Part shown: piece by piece, positions 28,750 to 37,629 of the stretch | How positions within the stretch are numbered: the first letter of the stretch is position 1 | Layout of the letters: every line of letters begins with the position of its first letter | Assembly (NCBI GenBank): GCA_963728655.1 | Contig: CAVSLD010000002.1 | Coordinates: 124,001 to 188,000 of the forward strand | Length of the DNA: 64,000 nt | From: Iamia sp963728655 | GTDB lineage: Bacteria; Actinomycetota; Acidimicrobiia; Acidimicrobiales; Iamiaceae | Direction: 5' to 3' | Notes under the pieces: model-generated | What the model saw: the letters and a program-made list of their open reading frames with translations, nothing else | Database searches by the model: none | What the model was told of the DNA's origin: nothing | Program-made: the position numbers and the translations under genes

Positions 28750-30495
28750 ATGAACCAGACAGTCGCGGAGGTCCTCGTCGACCAGATGGTCGAGGCCGGG
28801 ATCCGGTCCGTGTACGGGATCGTCGGCGACTCGGCCAACCCCATCGTCGACGCCCTCCGTCGCCACGAGTCGGGCATCCGCTTCGTCCACGTCCGCAACG
28901 AGGAGGCCGGAGCCTTCGCCGCCGGCGCCGACGCCCAGATCTCGGGCCGGCCCGCAGCGGTGCTCGGCTCGTCGGGGCCCGGGAGCGTCCACCTCCTCAA
29001 CGGGCTCTACGACTGCCAGCGCAACGGGGCGTCGGTGTTCGCCATCGCCACCCACATCCCCAGCACCGAGATCGGCACCGGGTACTTCCAGGAGACCGAC
29101 CCCACCGGCATCTTCCGGGGCTGCTGCCACTTCGTGGAGACCATCTCCACGCCCGCCCAGCTGCCCCGGCTCTCGGAGCTGGCCCTCCAGTCCGCCGTGC
29201 TCGACCGGGGCGTGGGCATGGTCATCCTGCCCGGCGACATCGCGGCCATGGAGGTGCCCGACGGCGAGCGCGAGCCGGTGCACACCCACCGCCCCGCACT
29301 GCGCCCGGCGGACGGAGTCCCTCGACGAGGCGGCCGAGCTCATCAACGCGGGCCGAGCGGATCGTGATCTTCGGCGGCGAGGGCACCCGCCACGCCCGCG
29401 ACCGAGGTGCTGGCGCTGTCGAGCCGGCTGAAGGCCCCGGTGGGCTACGCCTACCGGGGCAAGGACGTGCTCGAGGCCGACAACCCCTACGGCGGTGGGC
29501 ATGACCGGCCTGCTGGGCTGGGGCGGCGCGGCCGGCGCCCTTGGCAGCTGCGACTGCCTCCTCCTGCTGGGGACCGACTTCCCCTACCGGCCCTTCCTGC
29601 CCGCGTCGCCCAAGATCATCCAGGTCGACGACAGCACCCGGCGCCTCGGGTCGGCGGGCGGCGGTCGACGTCGGCCTGCTGGGCGACACCGGGGTGACGC
29701 TCCGGGCCCTGCTGCCCAAGCTCACCGAGCGCTCCGACCGCCGCTACCTCGACAAGGTGCTCCAGCACCACCAGAAGGAGGTCGAGCGCCTCGCCGACCT
29801 ACGTGCACCACGAGGGCAGCGGCGAGGGCCTGCGGCCGGAGATGGTCGCCTCCACCATCAGCGACCTGGCCGCCGACGACGCCGTGTTCACCGTCGACAC
29901 CGGCATGTGCAACGTGTGGGGCGCCCGCTACGTGCACATGCGGCCCGGCCAGCGCATGCTCGCGTCCTTCCGCCACGGGTCCATGGCCAACGCCATGCCC
30001 CAGGCCATCGGGGCCAAGGTCGGCGCCCCCGACCGCCAGGTCATCGCCCTCTGCGGTGACGGCGGCTTCACCATGCTCATGGGCGAGCTGCTCACCGCGG
30101 CCGGCCTCGACATCCCGGTGAAGCTCATGGTGTTCAACAACTCGACCCTGGGCATGGTCCGGGCCGAGATGATGGTCAGCGGCTACCAGCCGTGGGGCAC
30201 CGACGTCACCAACCCGGACTTCGGCGCGCTGGCGACGGCCGTCGGCGTGCACGGCGAGCGGGTGGAGCCGGGCGGCGACGTCGCCGGCGCCGTCACCCGG
30301 GCCCTGGAGCACCCCGGCCCCGCCCTGGTCGACTTCGTCACCGACCCCCGCGCCCTGTCGATGCCGCCCAGCACGACCCTCGAGCAGGTGAAGGGCTTCG
30401 CCCTCACCACCAGCAAGCTCATGTTCAGCGGCGAGGTGGCCGAGGTCTGGGAGCAGGCCAAGTCCAACATCCGCGACATCGGCCAGGTCATCTGA
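28750..30495 (+). CDS. poxB: Pyruvate:quinone oxidoreductase / pyruvate oxidase-type ThDP enzyme (frameshifted)
   Basis: About 580 residues after repair. N-terminal Pyr domain with YGIVGDSANPIVDAL and the catalytic Glu in HVRNEEAGAFAAGAD; a central FAD/nucleotide-binding domain containing NPYGxGMTGLLGWG; and the C-terminal PP domain with the ThDP/Mg motif GDGGFTMLMGEL...NN, plus TLGMVRAEM. The pattern is closest to PoxB, which decarboxylates pyruvate to acetate and passes electrons to membrane quinone; an acetolactate-synthase-like function is the main alternative. Six single-base insertions lie between 29310 and 29800. The ATG follows 42 bases after the glutamate-synthase-like gene. A GC-rich hairpin at 30606-30624 probably ends the operon. 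Confidence 0.85.
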
Positions 30496-30605
30496 GGCTT
30501 CGTCGTCACCCGGTCGCTGGCGCTCCCTCCGTCCCGACGAGCTGGTCGCGGTCGCTGCGCTCGCACCCAGGTCGCCGACGAGCAAGCTCCACCGGCTCCC
30601 TCCTC

Positions 30606-30624
30606 CTGGGGGCTCCGCCCCCAG
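30606..30624 (+). terminator. GC-rich hairpin, probable terminator of the malate-pyruvate operon
   Basis: CTGGGGG at 30606-30612 pairs with CCCCCAG at 30618-30624 across CTCCG. It lies 110 bases after the poxB stop. It has no T-tract, but similar U-less hairpins are common gene ends in high-GC actinobacteria. Confidence 0.5.
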
Positions 30625-30694
30625 ACCCCCAGCGGCAGAGCCGGCCCTCACGTCCGCCGTGACCCAGGCGGAGGCGGTCGGACGACGGACCCAC

Positions 30695-30759
30695 GGACAG
30701 GTTGTGCCAGGCACACAGTGTCCACCTGGACAGGTTGTGCCTGGCACACAGTGTCCACC
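30695..30759. repeat. Two tandem 32-base units with TGTGCC(A/T)GGCACA core
   Basis: Units at 30695-30726 and 30728-30759 are identical except for the central A/T of the core. Each core is a perfect 13-base palindrome, flanked by partly complementary arms (GGACA...TGTCC). They lie about 85-150 bases upstream of the ABC exporter start, so they may be operators, or a mobile REP-like element sharing its core with 5963-5999. Confidence 0.65.
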
Positions 30760-30829
30760 ACACCCCCCGCCCCGGCGTGCGCTGACCGCCGGCGGGTGGC
30801 ACCCGGGTGGGACGCGGGGGACGTGGCGG

Positions 30830-30835
30830 TACGTT
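30830..30835 (+). promoter_or_regulatory. -10 element TACGTT, leaderless start of the ABC ATPase
   Basis: TACGTT ends seven bases before the GTG at 30843 and there is no Shine-Dalgarno, consistent with a leaderless mRNA. Confidence 0.5.
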
Positions 30836-30842
30836 CGATCGG

Positions 30843-31965
30843 GTGCGCCCTGACACCCCACGCCGTGACGGGCAGGGTCCCGACCTCGCCATCGAGGTCG
30901 CCGGCCTGGCCAAGCACTACGGCTCGACCCGCGCCCTCGACGGGGTCGACCTGGAGGTGCACCAGGGCGGCGTGGTCGGCCTGCTCGGGCCCAACGGGGC
31001 GGGCAAGACGACCCTGGTGCGGGTGCTCACCACCCTGCTCCAGCCCACCTCGGGCACGGCCCGGGTGTTCGGCCTCGACGTCACCCGCGACGCGGCGGCC
31101 ATCCGCGAGGTCATCTCCCTCACCGGCCAGTACGCCGCGGTCGACGAGCTGCTCACCGGGCGGGAGAACCTCCTCATGTTCGCCGAGCTGCTCCAGCTCA
31201 CGCCCCGCTCGGCCCGCCGCCGGGCCGACGAGCTGCTGGAGCGCTTCGACCTCCTCGACGCGGCCGAGCGCCGGGCCGGCACCTACTCGGGCGGCATGCG
31301 ACGGCGCCTCGACCTGGCCTCCAGCCTCATCGTCCCGCCCCGTCTGCTCTTCCTCGACGAGCCCACGACCGGCCTGGACCCCCGCACCCGCAACCAGATG
31401 TGGGACGTCATCCGCGAGCTGGTCGAGGCCGACACCACCATCCTGCTCACCACCCAGTACCTGGAGGAGGCCGACCAGCTGGCCGACCGCATCGTGGTCA
31501 TCGACCACGGCCACATCATCGCCGACGGCACCGGCGACGAGCTGAAGGACGCGGCCGGGGGCATCACCGTCGAGGTGCTGCTCGGCCCGGGGGCCGACAT
31601 CGACGCCGCCTGCGGGCACCTGGCCGCCGCCGGCCTCGACGCCCGCCCGGTGCGCGGCGCCCAGGTCGACCTGGAGGTGCCCACCGACGCCGGTGGGGGC
31701 CTGGCCACGGTGCGCGAGGTGGCCGCCGCCCTGGAGGACGGCGCGGTGCCCGGTCCGCGACCTCGGCCTGCGCCGGGCCTCGCTCGACGAGGTCTTCCTC
31801 CAGCTGACCGGCGCCCCCGCCGAGGACCGGCGCGGCCCCGCCGATCGAAGCGACGCTCGCGACGCCGAGGACCCCGGCCACGCCGACGGCTCGGGCGACG
31901 CGCCGCGGGGCGTCGACGGCGTCGGCCCCGACGACCCGGCCCCGGCCGAGGAGGTGCACCCGTGA
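30843..31965 (+). CDS. ABC transporter ATP-binding protein, DrrA-like (one frameshift near 31750)
   Basis: About 373 residues after repair. Walker A GPNGAGKTT, Q-loop SLTGQYAAVD, signature TYSGGMRRRL, Walker B LLFLDEPT and the switch-region TTQYLEEAD place it with daunorubicin-resistance-type (DrrA) exporters, which use a single ATPase with a DrrB-like permease. The C-terminal part continues in the next frame as LRRASLDEVFLQLTG followed by an Asp/Pro-rich tail. The GTG at 30843 is chosen for the -10 seven bases upstream. The stop overlaps the permease start (GTGA). Confidence 0.9.
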
Positions 31966-32816
31966 CGGCCACCGCGGAGCCGACCGACACCGGCGCCGCC
32001 CTGGCGTCGGACCACCTGGTGGAGCGCCGGGCCCGGCGGCCCGGGCTCACCGCCCTGCGCGACGGCTGGACCATCGGCAAGCGCAACCTGCGCCACTTCA
32101 CCCGCCTGCCCCGGCTGCTGGTGTTCTCCACCATCCAGCCGGTCATGTTCGTGCTGCTCTTCGGCACCGTCTTCGACGGCGCCGTCCGGGGCTCGCTGCC
32201 CGACGGCTTCCCGGACTACCTGGCCTTCGTGATGCCCGGGATCTTCATCCAGTCGACGATCTTCCGGATGACCCAGACCGCGGTGGGCCTGGCCGAGGAC
32301 CTGGAGAAGGGCGTCATCGACCGCTTCCGCTCCCTGCCCATGGCCCGCTCGGGCGTGCTCATCGGGCGCACCATCGCCGACCTGGTGCGCTCCATGGCCG
32401 TGATCCTGCTCATGGTGGCGGTGGGCATGGCCGTGGGGTTCCGCTTCGGCAACGGCCCGCTGGCCGCGGTGGCCGCCGTCGCCATCGTCGGCGTGTTCGG
32501 CTACGCCCTGTCGTGGCTGTTCGTGAACATCGCCATGGTCGCCGGGGGCACCGAGTCGGCCCAGTCGGCCTCGTTCGTGCTCGCCTTCCCGCTCTCGTTC
32601 GTCTCCAGCGTGTTCGTGCCCACGCAGAGCTACTCCATCGGCTGGCTGGCGGCCATCGCCCGCAACTCGCCGGTGACGGCGGCGGCCGACGCGGCCCGGG
32701 GCCTGGCCGTGGCCGGACCCGTCGCCGGTCCCGTGATCAAGACCTTCGTCTGGGCCGCCGTCCTCCTGGCCATCTTCGTGCCCCTGAGCGTGGCCCGCTT
32801 CCGCCGCCTCGAGTAG
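31962..32816 (+). CDS. ABC transporter permease, DrrB-like (ABC-2 type)
   Basis: 284 residues, about six transmembrane helices, with the ABC-2 motif region EDLEKGVIDRFRSLPMARSGVLIGR between helices. It forms the membrane part of the exporter with the preceding ATPase, to which it is coupled by a GTGA overlap. Substrate is unknown: DrrAB-type pumps export drugs, antibiotics or lipids, and no biosynthetic cluster is adjacent to suggest one. Confidence 0.9.
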   Translation: MTATAEPTDTGAALASDHLVERRARRPGLTALRDGWTIGKRNLRHFTRLPRLLVFSTIQPVMFVLLFGTVFDGAVRGSLPDGFPDYLAFVMPGIFIQSTIFRMTQTAVGLAEDLEKGVIDRFRSLPMARSGVLIGRTIADLVRSMAVILLMVAVGMAVGFRFGNGPLAAVAAVAIVGVFGYALSWLFVNIAMVAGGTESAQSASFVLAFPLSFVSSVFVPTQSYSIGWLAAIARNSPVTAAADAARGLAVAGPVAGPVIKTFVWAAVLLAIFVPLSVARFRRLE

Positions 32817-32857
32817 CCGCGGTCCGCGCCCCGGCCCTCCCCGAGCGCCGGGGGTGC

Positions 32858-32878
32858 GATCGGCGTCGTGGGGGCGAC
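32858..32878. repeat. Direct repeat copy 1 (GATCGGCGTCGTGGGGG..GCGAC)
   Basis: This 21-base copy recurs, with one extra G, at 32917-32938. Both lie in the 150-base gap between the ABC permease and amidohydrolase genes, which end toward each other. Confidence 0.5.
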
Positions 32879-32916
32879 CTTGCCGCTCGAGGACGGGGCA
32901 CCGGTGTCCCGGGGTG

Positions 32917-32938
32917 GATCGGCGTCGTGGGGGGCGAC
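32917..32938. repeat. Direct repeat copy 2 (GATCGGCGTCGTGGGGG..GCGAC)
   Basis: Second copy, 59 bases after the first, in a convergent intergenic region where a transcription terminator is expected. No strong hairpin is evident in either copy. Confidence 0.5.
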
Positions 32939-32966
32939 AGGTTCGTACCCCGGAAGGGTCGGGACG

Positions 32967-34718
32967 TCAGTGGCCGTGGCGACGCTCGCCGTCGAGCCAG
33001 GTCTCGCTCACGGTGATGTCGCCGATGCGCGCCGGGTCGACGGCGGTGGGGTCCTCCTCCAGGATCGCCAGGTCGGCGGCCTTGCCCGGCTCCAGGGAGC
33101 CGGTGAGGTGGTCGACCCGGCACTGCCAGGCGGCGTCGGCGGTCACGGCCCGCAGGGCGGCCTCCACGGGGATGCGCTCGTCGGGGCCCAGCACCTCGCC
33201 GCCCTCGTCCATCACCCGGGCCGCGGCGTCGGCCACGTAGCGGAGCGGCTCGAGGGGCGTGACGTTCCAGTCCGAGTGGAGCGAGATGCGCAGCCCGCCG
33301 GCCAGGGCCGAGGCGCACGGGTCGTAGAGGGCGGTCCGCTCGGGTCCGAGGATCCGGTCGCGGAAGGCCCGGCCCCACCAGCGGACGTGGCCGATGAGGA
33401 ACGACGGCGACACCCCCATCTCGGCCATGCGGGCGATCTGGTCCGGGTGGAGCACGCTGCAGTGCTCGACCCGGTGGCGGTGGTCGGCTCGGGGGTCGGC
33501 GGCCAGGGCGGCGGCGAAGGCGTCGAGGGTCACGTCGATGGCGGCGTCGCCGTTGGCGTGCACCCCGACCTGCCACCCGCCCCGGTGGGCCCGGCCCACC
33601 GCCTCGGCCAGCGCCTCGGCCGAGTAGTTGAGGGCGCCCCGGCCGCCTCCCAGGTAGTCCGCCCGCTGGAAGCCGGTGCGGGCCTGGTTGGAGCCGTCGG
33701 ACCAGGCCTTGACGCCCTCGACCCGGAACCGGTCGTCACCGTCGCCGGGGCGGACCCCCGCCTCCTCCCAGGCGTCCATGGCGGTCGAGACGAGCATCCC
33801 CCGGTACCGCACCGGAGGGTCGTCGGCCATGACGGCCCGGAGCAGGCCGAGGTCGCCGGGCCCGGTGAGCATGCCGATGCCGCAGTCGTGGAGCGTGGTC
33901 GCGCCCACCGAGGCGGCGTGGTCGAGCAGACGGCGCGTGCGGGCCTGGATCTCGGCCCCGTCGGCCATCGGCATGGCCGCCATGAAGGGCATGAACGCCG
34001 GGGGCTCCTCCAGCCGACCGGTCAGGTCGCCGGCTCCGTCCCGGTCGAAGCGGCCGGTGGCCGGGTCGGGCGTGTCACGGGTGATGCCGGCCCGGCGGAG
34101 GGCCTCGCTGTTGGCGTAGGCCACGTGGGCGTTGCTCTCCAGCACGAACACGGGGGTGTCGGGAGCCAGGGCGTCGAGCTCGGCCAGGCTGGGAGCAGGT
34201 CCGTCGATCGTCAGGCTGGGGTCGTACTGGCGGGCGCGGACCCACTCGCCGGGGCCTGCCGTCGCCACCGCAGCGCGCAGGGCGGCGTCGACGTCGGCCT
34301 TGCGGGGCGCGGCCATGGGGCTGACGTCGACCCAGTCCTCGAAGAGGACGAACACGAAGTGCATGTGCGGGTCGATGAGGCCGGGCAGCAGGCACCGTCC
34401 GTCGAGGTCGACCAGCTGCGTGTCGGGCCCGACGTGGGCGCCCACGTCCTCGCTCGTCCCCACGGCCACGATGCGCCCGTCGCGCACGGCCACCGCCTCG
34501 GCCCGCGCCGGTGGGCCCGCCGAGGCCGCCATGGTCAGCACCCGCCCCCCGGTGAGGACCACGTCGGCCCGGTCGCCGCGCCGCCGACCCCGGTGGGTGC
34601 GGGCCGGCCGACCCCGGTGGGCGAGGGGCGCGAGCCGGTCGAGCCGGTCGAGGCCCGGGAGCGTGCCGGTCCCGGCCCGGGCCACCGCCAGGCTCCCGGG
34701 GTCACAGGCGATGCACAT
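32967..34718 (-). CDS. Amidohydrolase of the YtcJ/PF07969 type
   Basis: 583 residues. Features of metal-dependent amidohydrolases: ADVVLTGGRVLTM, CLLPGLIDPHMHF (metal HxH), the central KAWSDGSNQ, VGVHANGDAAID (metal His), HRVEHC (metal His), and the catalytic-Asp region SLHSDWNVTPL, with SLEPGKAADLAILEEDP at the end. The N-terminus (MCIACDPGSLAVARAG) holds a CxxC not usual for the family and starts with GGAGGACCCC at the ribosome site. It probably cleaves an amide or carbamate; substrate unknown. A 250-base region with two 55-base direct repeats lies upstream. Confidence 0.85.
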   Translation of the reverse strand: MCIACDPGSLAVARAGTGTLPGLDRLDRLAPLAHRGRPARTHRGRRRGDRADVVLTGGRVLTMAASAGPPARAEAVAVRDGRIVAVGTSEDVGAHVGPDTQLVDLDGRCLLPGLIDPHMHFVFVLFEDWVDVSPMAAPRKADVDAALRAAVATAGPGEWVRARQYDPSLTIDGPAPSLAELDALAPDTPVFVLESNAHVAYANSEALRRAGITRDTPDPATGRFDRDGAGDLTGRLEEPPAFMPFMAAMPMADGAEIQARTRRLLDHAASVGATTLHDCGIGMLTGPGDLGLLRAVMADDPPVRYRGMLVSTAMDAWEEAGVRPGDGDDRFRVEGVKAWSDGSNQARTGFQRADYLGGGRGALNYSAEALAEAVGRAHRGGWQVGVHANGDAAIDVTLDAFAAALAADPRADHRHRVEHCSVLHPDQIARMAEMGVSPSFLIGHVRWWGRAFRDRILGPERTALYDPCASALAGGLRISLHSDWNVTPLEPLRYVADAAARVMDEGGEVLGPDERIPVEAALRAVTADAAWQCRVDHLTGSLEPGKAADLAILEEDPTAVDPARIGDITVSETWLDGERRHGH

Positions 34719-34829
34719 GGGGTCCTCCGTCGGTCGGCCTCCGAGCACCGTAGGAGGCGCCCGGGCCCGCCGGGCCGGTGCCCCGCCCCGGCGAGCGAGC
34801 CTCGAGCCCGCGCCCCGCGGCGAGGTGGC

Positions 34830-34884
34830 GCGGGATCTGGTGGCCCTGGCAACCGGATCACACACCGGTTCGGGTGGCGTCGGG
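34830..34884. repeat. 55-base direct repeat, copy 1, with AACCGG-N8-CCGGTT
   Basis: Identical to copy 2 apart from one base. Each copy contains the inverted repeat AACCGGATCACACACCGGTT (6-base arms, 8-base loop), so each could form a hairpin or bind a dimeric regulator. Confidence 0.75.
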
Positions 34885-34891
34885 CACTGGT

Positions 34892-34946
34892 GCGGGATCT
34901 GGTGGTCCTGGCAACCGGATCACACACCGGTTCGGGTGGCGTCGGG
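34892..34946. repeat. 55-base direct repeat, copy 2
   Basis: Offset of 62 bases from copy 1. The 55-base match over a 62-base period is far beyond chance and shows a duplicated intergenic unit. Confidence 0.75.
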
Positions 34947-34968
34947 GTGGTCGGCCGCCCGGCCGCCC

Positions 34969-35997
34969 TCAGGTCGGGTCGGCGGCGAGGGCGACGAGGT
35001 GCTCGAGGGTGGCCAGCTGGTGGTCGTGGTCGCCGTCGAGCTTGGCCAGCAGGGTGGTGATGCCGGCGGCCCGGTGGTGGGCGATGCGCTCGGCCACCGC
35101 GTCGGGCGGACCGAGCAGGTTGGTGCCCCGGCCCAGCTCGATCGGCACCGCGGCGGCCGCCTCGTCGCGTCGCCCGTCGCGCCACAGCGCGGCCACGTGG
35201 GCCACCTCGTCGCCGAAGCCGAGCCGGGTGAAGGCGTCGTTGTAGAAGTTGCGGCCCCCGCTGCCCATGGCCCCGATGGTGAAGGCGTAGCCGTCGGCGT
35301 GGCGCCGGGCGGCGGCGTCGGCGCCCGCCTCGTCGGCCGTGATCTCCACCGCCACCGGCGCCACCAGGTCGAGGTCGGCCAGCTCCCGTCCCGTCCGGGC
35401 GGCGCCCTCCCGCAGCGGGTCGAGGAACACGCCGGCCACCTCGGGGACGAAGGCGTTGCCCAGCCAGCCGTCGGCCACCTCGCCGGTGAGGCGCAGGTTG
35501 GCCGGGCCCATGGCCGCCACGTACACGGGCACGTGCGCCGGGGCGACCATGGGGCGCAGGGCCCGCCCCTCGCTGTCGGGCAGGGGGAGGGGGTACACCT
35601 CGCCGTCGTGGGTCAGGCGGTCGCCCCTGCTCACGGTGCGGATGATCTCGATCGTCTCCCGGGTGGCCTGCACCGGCCGGGCGAAGCGCACGCCGTGCCA
35701 CCCCTCCATCACCTGGGGGCCGGACACGCCCACGCCGAGGTGGAAGCGCCCACCCGAGAGCGACTGGAGGCTGAGGGCCGAGGTGGCCAGCAGGGCCGGG
35801 CTGCGCGACCCCAGCTGGACCACGAAGGTGCCCAGCCCGATCGTCTCGGTCTGCGCCGCCAGGTGGGCCAGGCCGGTGAGGGCGTCGTAGCCCCAGACCT
35901 CGGGGACCCACAGCGAGGCCACACCGATGCGCTCGGCCTCCCGGGCGAAGCTGCCCGCCCCCGGGTGGTGGGGGTCGACCATGGCTGCGACGTGCAC
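34969..35997 (-). CDS. LLM-class (luciferase-like) flavin oxidoreductase, likely F420-dependent
   Basis: 342 residues from a GTG at 35995-35997. The (alpha/beta)8 luciferase-like fold is marked by AEAERIGVASLWVPEVWGYD, LGTFVVQLGSRSPALLATSALSLQSLSGGRF, GRFHLGVGVSGP and VPVYVAAMGPANLRLTGEVADGWL. The last block resembles F420-dependent members (SFLD/TIGR03619-like) common in actinobacteria. Substrate unknown. It reads toward the amidohydrolase and diverges from the SRPBCC gene, which fits a xenobiotic or lipid catabolic patch. Confidence 0.82.
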   Translation of the reverse strand: MHVAAMVDPHHPGAGSFAREAERIGVASLWVPEVWGYDALTGLAHLAAQTETIGLGTFVVQLGSRSPALLATSALSLQSLSGGRFHLGVGVSGPQVMEGWHGVRFARPVQATRETIEIIRTVSRGDRLTHDGEVYPLPLPDSEGRALRPMVAPAHVPVYVAAMGPANLRLTGEVADGWLGNAFVPEVAGVFLDPLREGAARTGRELADLDLVAPVAVEITADEAGADAAARRHADGYAFTIGAMGSGGRNFYNDAFTRLGFGDEVAHVAALWRDGRRDEAAAAVPIELGRGTNLLGPPDAVAERIAHHRAAGITTLLAKLDGDHDHQLATLEHLVALAADPT

Positions 35998-36093
35998 GGG
36001 ACCTCCGGTCTGCTTGCCCCCCAGGGGGGCTCACCCTACGGTCCGTCCGACCGTCGCAGGCCGGCTGTCGGTCGACACCGAGGAGGGCGCGCC

Positions 36094-36591
36094 GTGCGCT
36101 ACCGGGACCAGCCCACCGTCCAGGTCGAGGAGCGGGTGCGGGGCGACGCCGAGGCGATCTGGGGCCTGGTCAGCGACATCACCCTCTCGGCCCGCTTCTC
36201 GACCGAGCTCCAGCGGGTGGAGTGGCTCGACGGGGCCGAGGAGGTCGCGGTGGGTGCCCGGTTCCGGGGCCACAACGCCAACCCGGACCTGGGGGAGTGG
36301 TCCACCGAGTGCGAGGTCGTCGAGGTCGAGCCCGGTCGCCGCTGGGTGTGGCAGGTGGGCGGCCCCGAGGGCGTGATGGCCACGTGGGGCTTCGAGGTCG
36401 ACCCCGGCCGCGAGGCCGTGACCGTCCGCCAGTTCGCCCGCATGGGCCCGGCCCGCTCGGGTCTCAGCATCGCCATCGACGCCATGCCCGACAAGGAGTC
36501 CCGCATCGTCTCCCGCCGCCTGGCCCAGTGGCGTGAGGGCATGGAGGCCAACCTGGCCGGCCTGAGGGAGATCGTCGAGGGCGGCTCCTGA
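36094..36591 (+). CDS. SRPBCC/polyketide-cyclase-like ligand-binding protein
   Basis: 165 residues from a GTG with AGGAGG at 36081-36086. The pattern VQVEERVRGDAEAIWGLVSDITLSARFSTELQ..VEWLD, then GARFRGHN and TWGFEVDPGREAVTVRQFARMG, is the START/Bet v1 fold (PF10604-like). Such proteins bind hydrophobic ligands or help aromatics cyclise. No catalytic residues are evident. It diverges from the LLM oxidoreductase gene. Confidence 0.78.
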   Translation: MRYRDQPTVQVEERVRGDAEAIWGLVSDITLSARFSTELQRVEWLDGAEEVAVGARFRGHNANPDLGEWSTECEVVEVEPGRRWVWQVGGPEGVMATWGFEVDPGREAVTVRQFARMGPARSGLSIAIDAMPDKESRIVSRRLAQWREGMEANLAGLREIVEGGS

Positions 36592-36708
36592 CCGAGCGGC
36601 CCACGGCGGTCGCGGTGGACGCCCGCTCGGGCGCGCGATGAGCGCGACGGGGTCGCCGGCGTCTGCTCCGGTGGTGCGCACCGTGCGGCCGGTCGGAGAG
36701 GAGCACCC

Positions 36709-37566
36709 GTGGCTGACGTCGAGGTCCGAGCCGAGGGGATCACCATGGGCGAGTCGGTGCGCTGGCACGCCGGGCGGGCCTGGCTGTGCGACTGGGGCGC
36801 AGGCGCGCTCCTCGCGGTGGACGGCGAAGGCCTCGTGGAGCGGGTCGGCGGCCTCGGCGACGTGGTGCCGTGGACCGTCGACTGGCTCCCCGACGGCCGC
36901 ACGCTCCTCGTGCCCCGGGGCGAGCCCCGCCTCGTGCGCGTCGAGGCCGACGGCACCGTGGCCACCCACGCCGAGCTGGGCGACCTGGCCCCGCACGGGT
37001 GCAACGAGATGGTGGTCGACGGCCGGGGCCGGGTCTACGTCGACGAGATCGGCTACGACATGCTCGGCGGCGAGGCCCCGGCGCCGGGGACGGCGCTGCT
37101 CGTCACCCCCGACGGCGCCGTGCGCCGGGTGGCCGACGACCTCCACTTCCCCAACGGCATGGCCATCACGCCGGACGGGACGACCCTCGTGGTGGCCGAG
37201 TCCCACGCCCAGCGCCTCACCGCCTTCACCATCGACGCCGACGGCGGCCTGTCGGACCGGCGGGTGTGGGCGGACCTCGGCGAGGGCACGCCCGACGGCA
37301 TCTGCACCGACGCCGAGGGGGCCGTCTGGTACGCGGACGTGCCCCACGCCTGCTGCGTCCGGGTGGCCGAGGGCGGCGAGGTGCTCCGGGTGGTGGACCT
37401 CGACCGGGGCGCCTTCTCCTGCGCCCTCGGCGGGCCCGGCCGGCGCACCCTCCTGGTGGCGGCCACCGAGTGGCGCGGGCCCGAGACCTTCACCGCCGAC
37501 CCACCGGCGGGCCGGCTCCTCGCCGTCGGTGTCGAGGTCGCGGCGGCGGGGTGGCCCTCACCCTGA
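36709..37566 (+). CDS. SMP-30/gluconolactonase/LRE-family six-bladed beta-propeller
   Basis: 285 residues from a GTG with GAGAGGAG upstream. SMP-30 features: MGESVRWHAGRAWLCDW (metal Glu), GCNEMVVDGRGRVYVDEIG (metal Asn), DDLHFPNGMAITPDGTTL (metal Asn), GTPDGICTDAEGAVW (metal Asp). It should be a Ca2+-dependent lactonase, typically hydrolysing sugar- or aromatic-derived lactones. The stop lies 64 bases before the AraC-type gene. Confidence 0.83.
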   Translation: MADVEVRAEGITMGESVRWHAGRAWLCDWGAGALLAVDGEGLVERVGGLGDVVPWTVDWLPDGRTLLVPRGEPRLVRVEADGTVATHAELGDLAPHGCNEMVVDGRGRVYVDEIGYDMLGGEAPAPGTALLVTPDGAVRRVADDLHFPNGMAITPDGTTLVVAESHAQRLTAFTIDADGGLSDRRVWADLGEGTPDGICTDAEGAVWYADVPHACCVRVAEGGEVLRVVDLDRGAFSCALGGPGRRTLLVAATEWRGPETFTADPPAGRLLAVGVEVAAAGWPSP

Positions 37567-37617
37567 GCGGCGCGCCCGGGCCCTCGGGATCCGCGGTCCT
37601 GCGGTGGCGGCGGCGCG

Positions 37618-37623
37618 TACCGT
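37618..37623 (+). promoter_or_regulatory. -10 element TACCGT, leaderless start of the AraC-type gene
   Basis: TACCGT ends six bases before the GTG at 37630 with no Shine-Dalgarno. Confidence 0.5.
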
Positions 37624-37629
37624 GGCGGC

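Larger units (their letters stand above)
30496..30842. other. 347-base non-coding region: GC hairpin, tandem palindromes, drrA-type promoter
   Basis: No convincing gene. It contains a GC-skewed stretch with GGTCGCTGCGCTCGC-like repeats (about 30510-30600), a terminator-like hairpin at 30606-30624, two tandem 32-base palindromic units at 30695-30759, and a -10 element at 30830 for the ABC exporter. Confidence 0.7.
34719..34968. promoter_or_regulatory. 250-base region upstream of the amidohydrolase, with two direct repeats
   Basis: It separates two same-strand genes and should contain the amidohydrolase promoter and the end of the LLM transcript. The two repeat copies (34830-34884 and 34892-34946) occupy nearly half of it. 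Confidence 0.5.

Noticed and set aside
30695..30759. CRISPR-like repeats
   Set aside because: There are only two units with one-base spacing, the units are palindromic, and no cas genes are present.
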